A DNA stretch of 64,000 nucleotides, from positions 29,965 through 93,964 of the forward strand of contig JAWKVP010000014.1 in NCBI GenBank assembly GCA_041398005.1. The letters are read 5' to 3'. Source of the DNA: JAGREO01 sp020446285 (lineage in GTDB: Bacteria > Pseudomonadota > Alphaproteobacteria > Geminicoccales > Geminicoccaceae). Of this stretch, positions 25,699 to 33,977 are shown piece by piece (the stretch's first letter is position 1; every line of letters begins with the position of its first letter). The notes under the pieces are model-generated. The model was given only the letters and a program-made list of their open reading frames with translations. It made no database searches and was not told the DNA's origin. The position numbers were made by a program, and so were the translations under genes.

Positions 25699-27717
25699 AT
25701 GGCCGAATCCCTGTTCGTGCGCGGCACCCTGATTGTCCTGCTGGCGGTCTTGCCCCATGGCGGTCTTGCGAGCGAGCCGACCGACGATCTGACATTGCTC
25801 GACCTCGAGGATCTGATGGAAATCGAGGTCACATCCGTGTCGAAAAAGGCGCAGAGCGTCGGCGATACCGCTTCGGCTATTCATGTGCTCACCGGTGAGG
25901 AAATCCGCGAATCGGGATACACGACCATCGCCGATGCGCTGCGGCTCGTTCCCGGTGTCAGCGTGGCGCGCATCAATGCCGACAAGTGGGCGATCGGCGT
26001 GCGCGGCGGCCAGCAATTGTTCTCCAACAAGCTTCTCGTGCTGATCGATGGCCGGAGCGTCTACTGGTCGCTCTATTCCGGCGTGAACTGGGCAATGCAG
26101 GATCTCGTGCTGGAGGATATCGACCGTATCGAGGTCATCCGCGGTCCGGGTGCGTCCGTATGGGGCGCGAATGCCGTCAACGGTGTCATCAATATCATCA
26201 CGAAGAAGCCGGCGGACACGCAGGATACGCTTGCCACCCTTCTCGCCGGAAGCAACGGCGAATATATCGGAGAATTGCGCCAGGGCGGTTCGGTCGGCGA
26301 GGATGGTCACTACCGGGTATATGCCAAGGCCCGGCGTTTCGGCGAGTTGAAGCCACAGCCCGGCGAGCGGCTCGATGACAGCCTGAAGGACGCGCGTGTC
26401 GGTTTTCGCGCCGATGCCAGCAAGGGGGATGACGGCTTTTCCTTCCAGGGCCAGATCGCCAACCTCGTGGTCGAGGAGACCTTTGCCAATCCGGTTCTCA
26501 CGGCACCCTATACCGCGGTCTCGCAGGATGATGCGCGGATCACCCAGGGTTTCGTACTGGGAAAGTGGAACCGGACGCTGGCGGCGGACAGCGAGGTGAA
26601 CATCCAGGCCTATGCCGACAGCATGCACATCAACGACTATCTGGCGCCGACGGAGCGTGCGCGCTACAGCACGCTCGATGTCGAGCTCAACCACAACTTC
26701 ATGGTCGGCGAGACGCATGGCATCATCTGGGGCATGGGCTATCGCGGGAACCTCACAGACCTTCGCACCAGGGGTGCCGTCGATCTGGACGTGAACAAGC
26801 TCGACAATGTCTTCAGTGCGTTCCTGCACGACGATATCACGATCATTCCCGACCATCTGACGGCATCGGTGGGCATCAAGCTCGAACGAAACGATTTCAC
26901 GGGAATCGAGATCCAGCCCACGGCCCGCGCGATCTACCGGTTCGACAATGGCCATTCGCTTTGGGGAGCGGTCTCGCGCGCCGTGCGCACGCCATCCCGG
27001 CTCGACACCGACCTCAACGCCAGATTGCGTGTCATCCCGCCATCGGCGACCGTGCCGCTGCCGACGCAGCTTCGCATACAGCAGAATGATGATGTGGATT
27101 CCGAAGAGTTGTGGGCATTCGAAGCCGGCTACCGGGCTCAGGTCAGGGAAACTCTCAATATCGATATCGCGGGCTTTGCCAACTACTATGACAAACTGGT
27201 TGGTCTTTCCCAGATCGGCAGCAATCTTGCCGGGCCGCCACTTCATGTCGATCTTCTGGAACGGTTCGACAACAATATCGAAGGGGAATCGTTCGGTGGC
27301 GAATTCAGTATCGACTGGCGCCCGACGGCCGCGACACGACTTCGTTCCGGCTACAGCCTCGCGCATATTTCACTGCACGTCACCGACGGCACGAACGAGG
27401 ACCTCGCCCTGCTTCCGGCCTTCGAGGACAATCTGGCGAAACATCAGCTCTTCGCGCATCTGACCCACCGTTTTTCCGACGCGTTCGAGGCCGGGATCGT
27501 CGGACGGCTGGTCGACGATATCGAGTTCCCCGGTGTCGACGCCTATGCCGAATTCGACCTGCGGCTCGGCTATCAGCCGAGGGAGGGCGTGGAACTGTCC
27601 CTGATCGGCCGCAACCTTCTCCATGACGAACACAAGGAACATGGAACGGAATTTCCCTCGGCCGTGACCGGACGGGTCGAGCGGAGCGTGCTGGGTCAAC
27701 TCAGCGTCACGTTCTGA
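25699..27717 (+). CDS. TonB-dependent outer-membrane receptor
   Basis: 672-residue beta-barrel receptor. The signal peptide (about 1-24, VRGTLIVLLAVLPHGGLA-S) precedes a plug domain with LLDLEDLMEIEVTSVSKKA (a TonB-box-like region), TIADALRLVPGVSVARI, GQQLFSNKLLVLIDGRSVYW, RIEVIRGPGASVWGANAVNG and VINIITKK. The barrel ends in a terminal Phe (SVLGQLSVTF). The first ATG of the frame is used. It heads an operon with the YfiR-like protein and the hybrid kinase. It may act as a signal-transducing receptor; the ligand is unknown. No cobalamin riboswitch or Fur box was recognised in the 284 bp upstream. Confidence 0.9.
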   Translation: MAESLFVRGTLIVLLAVLPHGGLASEPTDDLTLLDLEDLMEIEVTSVSKKAQSVGDTASAIHVLTGEEIRESGYTTIADALRLVPGVSVARINADKWAIGVRGGQQLFSNKLLVLIDGRSVYWSLYSGVNWAMQDLVLEDIDRIEVIRGPGASVWGANAVNGVINIITKKPADTQDTLATLLAGSNGEYIGELRQGGSVGEDGHYRVYAKARRFGELKPQPGERLDDSLKDARVGFRADASKGDDGFSFQGQIANLVVEETFANPVLTAPYTAVSQDDARITQGFVLGKWNRTLAADSEVNIQAYADSMHINDYLAPTERARYSTLDVELNHNFMVGETHGIIWGMGYRGNLTDLRTRGAVDLDVNKLDNVFSAFLHDDITIIPDHLTASVGIKLERNDFTGIEIQPTARAIYRFDNGHSLWGAVSRAVRTPSRLDTDLNARLRVIPPSATVPLPTQLRIQQNDDVDSEELWAFEAGYRAQVRETLNIDIAGFANYYDKLVGLSQIGSNLAGPPLHVDLLERFDNNIEGESFGGEFSIDWRPTAATRLRSGYSLAHISLHVTDGTNEDLALLPAFEDNLAKHQLFAHLTHRFSDAFEAGIVGRLVDDIEFPGVDAYAEFDLRLGYQPREGVELSLIGRNLLHDEHKEHGTEFPSAVTGRVERSVLGQLSVTF

Positions 27718-27891
27718 CGCCGGAACGGCGAGGCTCATGTCCAGCAGGCAACCGTCATGAAACCGGACTGGCCAGACCGGACCGGCATTTCGCGACGGCT
27801 GCCGTTCTTTACGATCGGGAAAGGTCGGATCTGTTATCCTCACGCTTCCTGTACGTCTCTCTCCGGCAAGTGGCTGACGTTCATCGACACC

Positions 27892-28404
27892 ATGACGACG
27901 CTCGCACTGCTCGTTGTCGCAACCATCCTCGTGATGGCAACCACGGCGCGCGCCGAACCGACCGAGGCGCAGATCAAGGCGGCGTATCTCTACAATTTCG
28001 CCAAGTTCGTCGAATGGCCGGACCAGCCGGCAACCGGCCGGTTCAACATCTGCATCGACGGGGATACGGAAATCATCGATGCGGCCGCGGCACTCGAAGA
28101 CAAGACGGTGGCCGGCCTGCGGGTCTCGGTCCTGCGGGTGGAAACGGCCGAGGCTGTCGTCGCGTGCCGGATGGTTCTGCTGGATCAGGGGTGGGGCGGA
28201 TTGCTCCGCCCATCGACCATAGGCCGGCGCGATCTCCTGACGGTCGGCCCGGGTATCGAGTTCGCCGAGGAAGGCGGGACGATCGGTCTGTTCTACAGCC
28301 AGCGCAAGCTTCGCTTCGCAATCAATATCGACGCTCTGGCCGCGGCCGGCCTCAGGGTCAATTCCAAGCTGCTCAACCTGGCCCACATCGTACGGAGGCA
28401 GTAG
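27892..28404 (+). CDS. YfiR-like periplasmic regulator (DUF4154)
   Basis: 170-residue secreted protein with a signal peptide (MTTLALLVVATILVMATTARA, cleavage before EP). The YfiR domain is clear: QIKAAYLYNFAKFVEWP at its start, RFNICIDGD, and GGTIGLFYSQRKLRFAINID with AGLRVNSKLLNLAHIV near the end. In Pseudomonas YfiR represses the membrane cyclase YfiN through its periplasmic/transmembrane sensor. Here the next gene (17 bp downstream) is a histidine kinase with a YfiN-like sensor, so YfiR probably controls kinase activity. The start ATG 27892 places the signal peptide correctly; an upstream in-frame start at 27757 is less likely. Confidence 0.88.
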   Translation: MTTLALLVVATILVMATTARAEPTEAQIKAAYLYNFAKFVEWPDQPATGRFNICIDGDTEIIDAAAALEDKTVAGLRVSVLRVETAEAVVACRMVLLDQGWGGLLRPSTIGRRDLLTVGPGIEFAEEGGTIGLFYSQRKLRFAINIDALAAAGLRVNSKLLNLAHIVRRQ

Positions 28405-28421
28405 GTAGCGGACATGCCTGC

Positions 28422-31229
28422 ATGATCAGCAATCTCTCGGTATCGCGCAAGATCACGCTCCTGATCACCTTCGTCGGCACGCTCGTGCTGACGCTCGCAT
28501 CGGCCGCCTTTGCGGTGCTCGAACTGGTGACGGCGCGCAACGAACTCGTCTCCAGCCAGATGTCGATCGCCAACGATATCGCCCGCGACAGCACCGCGGC
28601 GCTCGCCTTCGCCGATCCCGCCGCCGCCGAAGCGCTGCTGTACGGTCTTCGCAACAAGAACAATGTCGTCGCAGCCGTGCTGCATGACCGGTCGGGTGCT
28701 GTGCTCGGCGCTTATCACCGGGACCGGGGCGTGCCGGGAGTTCTGCCGGACGAGGCCATTCATGACGAGGTGACCGTCGGCACGACGCTCGAGCGGGTGC
28801 GGATCGTCAAGCCGATCCATCTCGACGGCGAGCGGGTCGGCACGTTCGTGCTCGAGGGCGATCTCCGTGCGGCCTGGCAACAGCTCGGGCTTTTCCTTCT
28901 CGCCTCGACGATCATCCTCGGCATCGCCGTGGCGCTGACGCTTTATCTCGCGAGCCTCTTTCAGGGGATCATCTCCCGCCCGATACTCGAACTCGCCGGT
29001 GTAAGCCGGGCGGTGCGCAACGAGAACCGTCTGGATCTGCGGGCTTCGAGGCGCGCCAATGACGAGATCGGGACGCTGGTCGATGCGTTCAACGGCATGC
29101 TGGACGTGATCGCCGACCGTGACGAGCAGTTGCGGCGGCAGCGCGACGGGCTGGAGGAGATGGTCGGTGTGCGTACCGCGGAGCTCGAGCGGGCGCTTGA
29201 ACAAAGCCGCATCGAGGAAGAGAAGGCGATTGCGGCGAGCAATGCGAAATCACAGTTTCTCGCCAATATGAGCCATGAGATCCGGACCCCGCTCAATGCC
29301 GTCATCGGCATGTGCGACCTCCTCGCGGACACGGCACTCGACGCGCACCAGACCAAGCTCCTGACGACGATCGCCGGCTCCGGGCAGACGCTTTTGTCGA
29401 TCATCAACGACATTCTCGACATTTCCAAGATCGAGGCGGGCAAGCTCACCCTGTCCAGGATCGAGTTCGATCCAAGGGAGGAAATCGAGGAGACGCTCGC
29501 GCTGATGTCGGCAAGGGCGCATGCGAGGGGGCTCGAGATCACGGGACTTCTTCCCGAGGACATGCCGCGCGGCGTATCCGGCGACATCGTGCGGATTCGC
29601 CAGATCGTGCTCAATCTTCTGGGGAACGCGATCAAGTTCACCGAAAAGGGTGAGGTGATACTGCGCCTGCAGTGGCACGACAGGCCGGATGGCAGGATCG
29701 GGTTCGAGTTTGCGGTCTCCGACACGGGCATCGGCATTGCCGAAGACAAGCACAAGGAGATCTTCGAGAGCTTCGCCCAGGCCGACAACACCGACACGCG
29801 CCGTTTCGGCGGCACGGGGCTCGGTCTGGCCATCGTTCGTCAGCTCGTCGGGATGATGGAGGGTGAGGTCGGTCTCGAGAGCCGTCTCGGCGAAGGCTCC
29901 ACCTTTACGTTCAACATCGTCCTCGACCGCGTTCAGGGACCCGTTGCCGAAATCGATCCGGCGCCGGATCTCGCCGGCAGGAAGCTGTTCATCGTCGATG
30001 ACAATGCAACCAATCTGCAGATTCTCGAACATTATTTCAACGCGTGGGGGGCCGACGTCGAGCGGCATCTCGATCCGCGCGAGGCGCTCGATGCCCTCGC
30101 CGCACAGGCCGACGGCGGGGAACGTCCCGCATGTGTCATCGTCGACGGCATGATGCCCGAACTGAGCGGCTTCGACGTTGCCGACCGTATCCGGAAGGAT
30201 CCTCGCCTCAGGGGTATGCCGGTCATCATGCTGACATCCGGCGGAATGCGTCGGGATGAAGCCGAGACCCGTGCGCTCGGCATACTCGCCACCCTCGACA
30301 AACCCCTGCGTCGTCGTGATCTCGGCACTGTTCTCAACCGGATTCTCAACAATGTCGCGACGCCGGAAATCGCGGTCGAGCGGCGTGGCAATCGCCGTTT
30401 CGACGCGAGGATCCTCGTTGCCGAGGACAATCTCATCAATCAGGATGTGGCTCGCGGCATGCTCGAGAGTCTCGGCTGCACGGTGACCGTCGTCGACAAT
30501 GGCAAGGAGGCCGTCGATGCGATCGCGGCCAGTGGCGGGGGCGTTTACGACGCCATCCTGATGGATTGCCAGATGCCGGTGATGGATGGACTCGAGGCGA
30601 CCCGGGCGATCCGCGATCTTCCCGGCACGGCTGGCGGACTGCCTATTCTCGCGCTTACCGCGAACGCGCTCGACGACAGCCGTGAGGCATGCCGGATCGC
30701 CGGCATGGACGACATGCTCGCCAAGCCGTTCCGGCGGGAACAACTGGCCGCGTTGCTCGCGACCTGGCTTGCGGGCCGGCTGGAAAAAGACGAGACGACC
30801 CGGTCCGGCGAACGCGGCGAGGGGGAAGGAAGCCGCGCCAGCGGGGAGGAAGAGGCGGGCGAGGAGCTGTTCGATGCGCGCGCGCTCGATCCGCTTTTCG
30901 AGATCGAGCAGTCGGGCGCGACGGGTATGGTCGCCCGCACCATCGACAAGTTTCTGACCTATGTTCCGTCCATTCTTGCGGAGATCGATACGGCGTTGCG
31001 GGAAAGCGACATCCCGACCCTGCGCCGTCATGCCCACAGCCTCAAATCCAGCAGTGCCAGCGTCGGCGCGATCGCCCTTTCCGGGCAGGCGACGCTGATC
31101 GAGCGACGCTGCGACGAACAGGCCGATGGCGCCGAACTCGAACGGGCCGTCGGCCGCCTGCGCACGCTGTTCGAAGCGAGCCGGGCGCCGCTGCGGGCCG
31201 CGGCGGGGCAGATGGCGCCGACGGCATGA
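28422..31229 (+). CDS. Hybrid histidine kinase, YfiN-like sensor, HisKA-HATPase-REC-REC-Hpt
   Basis: 935-residue tripartite kinase. Order: cytoplasmic tip, TM1 (about 10-34), periplasmic sensor resembling the CHASE8 domain of YfiN (ANDIARDSTAALAFADPAAA), TM2 (about 155-180), HAMP (about 180-235), coiled coil, HisKA with H285 in NMSHEIRTPLNAVIG, HATPase (NLLGNAIKFTEKG, DTGIGIAEDK, GGTGLGLAIVRQL), receiver 1 (IVDDN, Asp in VIVDGMMPELSG), receiver 2 (VAEDN, Asp in ILMDCQMPVMDG, KPF), and an Hpt domain (RRHAHSLKSSSASVG). All phosphorelay residues look intact. The start ATG 28422 is 17 bp after YfiR. Output regulator is not obvious; the CtrA-like gene 31783-32634 or the divergent REC-GGDEF-EAL gene are candidates. 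Confidence 0.9.
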   Translation: MISNLSVSRKITLLITFVGTLVLTLASAAFAVLELVTARNELVSSQMSIANDIARDSTAALAFADPAAAEALLYGLRNKNNVVAAVLHDRSGAVLGAYHRDRGVPGVLPDEAIHDEVTVGTTLERVRIVKPIHLDGERVGTFVLEGDLRAAWQQLGLFLLASTIILGIAVALTLYLASLFQGIISRPILELAGVSRAVRNENRLDLRASRRANDEIGTLVDAFNGMLDVIADRDEQLRRQRDGLEEMVGVRTAELERALEQSRIEEEKAIAASNAKSQFLANMSHEIRTPLNAVIGMCDLLADTALDAHQTKLLTTIAGSGQTLLSIINDILDISKIEAGKLTLSRIEFDPREEIEETLALMSARAHARGLEITGLLPEDMPRGVSGDIVRIRQIVLNLLGNAIKFTEKGEVILRLQWHDRPDGRIGFEFAVSDTGIGIAEDKHKEIFESFAQADNTDTRRFGGTGLGLAIVRQLVGMMEGEVGLESRLGEGSTFTFNIVLDRVQGPVAEIDPAPDLAGRKLFIVDDNATNLQILEHYFNAWGADVERHLDPREALDALAAQADGGERPACVIVDGMMPELSGFDVADRIRKDPRLRGMPVIMLTSGGMRRDEAETRALGILATLDKPLRRRDLGTVLNRILNNVATPEIAVERRGNRRFDARILVAEDNLINQDVARGMLESLGCTVTVVDNGKEAVDAIAASGGGVYDAILMDCQMPVMDGLEATRAIRDLPGTAGGLPILALTANALDDSREACRIAGMDDMLAKPFRREQLAALLATWLAGRLEKDETTRSGERGEGEGSRASGEEEAGEELFDARALDPLFEIEQSGATGMVARTIDKFLTYVPSILAEIDTALRESDIPTLRRHAHSLKSSSASVGAIALSGQATLIERRCDEQADGAELERAVGRLRTLFEASRAPLRAAAGQMAPTA

Positions 31230-31331
31230 GGACGCAAGCCGGTTCCGCGGCCCCGAATTAAAGATCAGTCTTGTATTTTCGGGCCTGTCTTGTTCTTTGA
31301 TCCGAAGGGATCAACGGGAGGAGATGGGCTC

Positions 31332-31736
31332 ATGGAAATCACCCGGGCTGTCGATTGTACCACCAGGCGCGGGAATGACGCCTGGTTCACGGGAACGGTG
31401 TGGCAGGATCCGATTGTCGAGGCTCCCGATCCGGCGCGGATCCGTGCCGTTCGTGTAACCTTCGAACCGGGTTCGAGAACCGCGTGGCATACGCATCCTC
31501 TCGGTCAGACACTCCATATCGTTTCCGGCACCGGTCGCGTCCAGACCTTTGGCGGTGGGGTGCGCGAGGTTCATGCCGGTGACACGGTGTGGATTCCGCC
31601 GGGCGAGAAGCACTGGCATGGCGCCACACCGACACAGGGCATGGTGCACATCGCTCTGCACGAACATCTCGACGGCAAGCATGTGGACTGGATGGAACCC
31701 GTTTCGGACGACGACTTCAACGCTCAGCCGGACTGA
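31332..31736 (+). CDS. Cupin-domain protein
   Basis: 134-residue cupin of the quercetin-dioxygenase-like type. Motif 1 shows VRVTFEPGSRTAWHTHPLGQ (His ligands) and motif 2 AGDTVWIPPGEKHWHGATP. A GGGAGGAG site precedes ATG 31332; an in-frame extension to 31290 is less likely. It lies 102 bp after the hybrid kinase and converges on the CtrA-like gene. Enzymatic role is unknown. Confidence 0.85.
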   Translation: MEITRAVDCTTRRGNDAWFTGTVWQDPIVEAPDPARIRAVRVTFEPGSRTAWHTHPLGQTLHIVSGTGRVQTFGGGVREVHAGDTVWIPPGEKHWHGATPTQGMVHIALHEHLDGKHVDWMEPVSDDDFNAQPD

Positions 31737-31782
31737 GTGCCGAACCGGCTCCGACGGGCGGGTTCCATCTGTCCCGATGCTC

Positions 31783-32634
31783 CTACTGGAGCGTGATGAG
31801 CTGCATCAGGAGCTCGATCTCGTTCTCAGCGGGAATCACATCCTTGTCACCGGCGCCTTCGAAAGGGGTGGCGTGCTCCGCCAGACCCTGCGCCGCCTGC
31901 TGCATTCCCGCCTGGGCCGCCTGTGCGGCCTGGGTTGCGGCGGGAGATGGCGCGCCATCGGTCAGGTCCTTGAGGACGTAGCCGCGTCCCCAGACCGTCT
32001 CGATATTGTGCTTGTTGTGATTGATCGCCGAAATCTTCTTCCTGAGCTTGCAGATGAAGACATCGATGATCTTCTGTTCCGGCTCGTCGCCGCCACCATA
32101 GAGGTGATCGAGAAAGATCTCCTTGGTGAGCGGCTGACCGCGCCTGAGCGCCAGCAATTCGAGGATCGTGTATTCCTTGGCGGTCACCTTGAGCGGTACG
32201 CCATCGATCTTGACCGTGCGGGCGGCGAGATCGAGCGTCATGCGGCCGAGCTTGATCTCCGGGGCCGCGTGGCCCTTCGAACGGCGCACGATCGCGTTGA
32301 CCCGGGCGACGAACTCGGCCTTGACGATCGGCTTGGTGAGATAGTCGTCGGCGCCGGAAGTCAGCGAGCGCACCGTTTCCTCGGAACTCTCATTGCCGGA
32401 AACGATGATGACCGGTGTCTCCACCTTGGCGTTGCGCATCCGGCGCACGAATTGCGCCCCGTGCATGTCGACCAGCTGCAGGTCGACGACGGCAATATCG
32501 AAATCGTATACCTTGGACAGTTCGAGCCCTTCTTCGCCGCTTTCCGCGGTTTCGACAACCATTCCTTCCTCTTCCATGATTCGCCGGAGCAGGGTCATGG
32601 AGACAGGATCGTCTTCCACCAGCAAAGCTCGCAT
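31783..32634 (-). CDS. CtrA-like OmpR-family response regulator with C-terminal tail
   Basis: 283-residue response regulator. The receiver (1-118) keeps EDD, Asp51 (VVDLQLVD) and Lys in YLTKP. The winged-helix DNA-binding domain (about 128-222) reads like CtrA, with LTKEIFLDHLYGGGDEPEQK and DVFICKLRKK. CtrA is about 231 residues; this protein has an extra tail of about 60 residues with Ala/Gln-rich repeats, and does not end in Ala-Ala, the CtrA proteolysis tag. It is more likely a paralogue than the canonical CtrA. It converges on the cupin gene. A TTAACCAT box, a CtrA half-site-like sequence, lies 34 bp upstream of its start. Confidence 0.82.
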   Translation of the reverse strand: MRALLVEDDPVSMTLLRRIMEEEGMVVETAESGEEGLELSKVYDFDIAVVDLQLVDMHGAQFVRRMRNAKVETPVIIVSGNESSEETVRSLTSGADDYLTKPIVKAEFVARVNAIVRRSKGHAAPEIKLGRMTLDLAARTVKIDGVPLKVTAKEYTILELLALRRGQPLTKEIFLDHLYGGGDEPEQKIIDVFICKLRKKISAINHNKHNIETVWGRGYVLKDLTDGAPSPAATQAAQAAQAGMQQAAQGLAEHATPFEGAGDKDVIPAENEIELLMQLITLQ

Positions 32635-32667
32635 GTGCCAACCTCAAGTTGTATATTTACGACTCTG

Positions 32668-32675
32668 TTAACCAT
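32668..32675. promoter_or_regulatory. TTAACCAT box upstream of the CtrA-like gene
   Basis: TTAACCAT (plus strand), 34 bp upstream of the ATG at 32634, in an AT-rich intergenic region. It resembles half of the CtrA recognition sequence (TTAA-N7-TTAA). It is seen once here and again at 46613-46620. Binding is inferred and may reflect autoregulation or control by another CtrA. Confidence 0.35.
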
Positions 32676-32830
32676 AGAGGATTCGAATCGCAAAATTCAA
32701 CCAATACTTTCTTTTTTATCACACTATATAACCAATAGTAGAATATCATTCCTGCGCGAGATTTGCTAGCCGTCAATATTGCATTCGGGTGTCTGCTCTG
32801 CCTCGGGCGCATTCGCGGCGTTGCCGTTCT

Positions 32831-33754
32831 TCACTTGCGCGAGAACAGCACCATTCCGCTGATGACGAGTGCGGTGCCGGTGGCTTCGAGGAGGCCGAAG
32901 GGTTCGCCGAGGAGGGCGGCGCTCATGGCGATGGTGAAGAGCGGTCCGGCATTGCCGATGACCGCCGTTCCGTCCGCGCCGATCCGGCCGAGGGCGAAAT
33001 TGACGAGATAGGATGGAATGACGGTGGCGAAGATCGCGAGCAGAAAGGCGATGAGGAGTACCGGCGCAGGCGCACCGGTCAGGGTGGCGACGGGATTCGA
33101 GGCGAGGAAGTAGCCGCACAGGCCGATGGCGGCGCTGGACATGGCGATGGAGGTGTAAAGGGTCGCGCCGACCTCGCCGACGAGTTTCCGTCCGAAGAGC
33201 TGGAAGAGCGAGAAACAGAAGGCGGCGCCCGTCACCAGTGCCGTCCCGAACAGGATGCCGCCGCCGGTGTCATGGCGCAGATTGCCGACGAAGACGATCG
33301 CGAGGCCGGCATAGGCGACGAACATGGCCGGCAGGGTCAGGCGCCGCAGCGGCTGGTCGAAGAACAGTGCTCCGAGAATGACAACGAAGATCGGATAGGT
33401 GAACAGCACGAGGCGCTCGAGCTGGGCGGTGATGTGTTCGAGGGCGATGAAGTCGAGCAGGCTGGCGATGAAATAGCCGAGAAGCCCGTTCGCCATGATC
33501 GCCACGAGGAGACGCGGCGAGAGTGTCGCGGCGCGCCTCACGGCAAAAAGGCCGATTGCGAGATAGAAGGGCAGGGACATGGCCAGCCGCAGGGCGAGAA
33601 GCGTGATCGCGTCGACGCTGCCATCGGCATAGGCGAACTTGATGAGCACGGGTTTGGTGGAAAAGAGGGCGGCGCCGACGACCGCCGCGGCAATCCCGGC
33701 AAGATCGGCCCGGTCGCGGGCCCGTGTGGCAGCCGATGGTGATCGTTCCGACAT
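32831..33754 (-). CDS. EamA/DMT-family transporter
   Basis: 307-residue inner-membrane protein with about ten hydrophobic segments in two EamA repeats. Examples are AGIAAAVVGAALFSTKPVLI, ARLVLFTYPIFVVILGALFF-type segments and a second-repeat tail GLLEATGTALVISGMVLFSR. The start ATG 33754 (MSERSPSAAT) is preferred; the open frame runs much further upstream without a family start. It probably exports metabolites or amino acids. It is divergent from the propeller-GGDEF gene. Confidence 0.85.
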   Translation of the reverse strand: MSERSPSAATRARDRADLAGIAAAVVGAALFSTKPVLIKFAYADGSVDAITLLALRLAMSLPFYLAIGLFAVRRAATLSPRLLVAIMANGLLGYFIASLLDFIALEHITAQLERLVLFTYPIFVVILGALFFDQPLRRLTLPAMFVAYAGLAIVFVGNLRHDTGGGILFGTALVTGAAFCFSLFQLFGRKLVGEVGATLYTSIAMSSAAIGLCGYFLASNPVATLTGAPAPVLLIAFLLAIFATVIPSYLVNFALGRIGADGTAVIGNAGPLFTIAMSAALLGEPFGLLEATGTALVISGMVLFSRK

Positions 33755-33977
33755 GCAGCGCATTCCTGTCCCGGATGAGGCCGGCATGACGTCGACCCGG
33801 CGATCAGCTATCCACGCTCTCCGGCTGCAGGGCAAGTCCCCGGATCCGGCTGTTGTTTTCGCCGTGGGTGGCCTGTCGAGGGAACAATTGCCGCGCGCGA
33901 CGAATGCTGCCATGTTTCGCACAACTGTGGAGCATGTCCGGATTTCGTGTCCGGCTGTTGTCAGCAGAGCCGATGAA

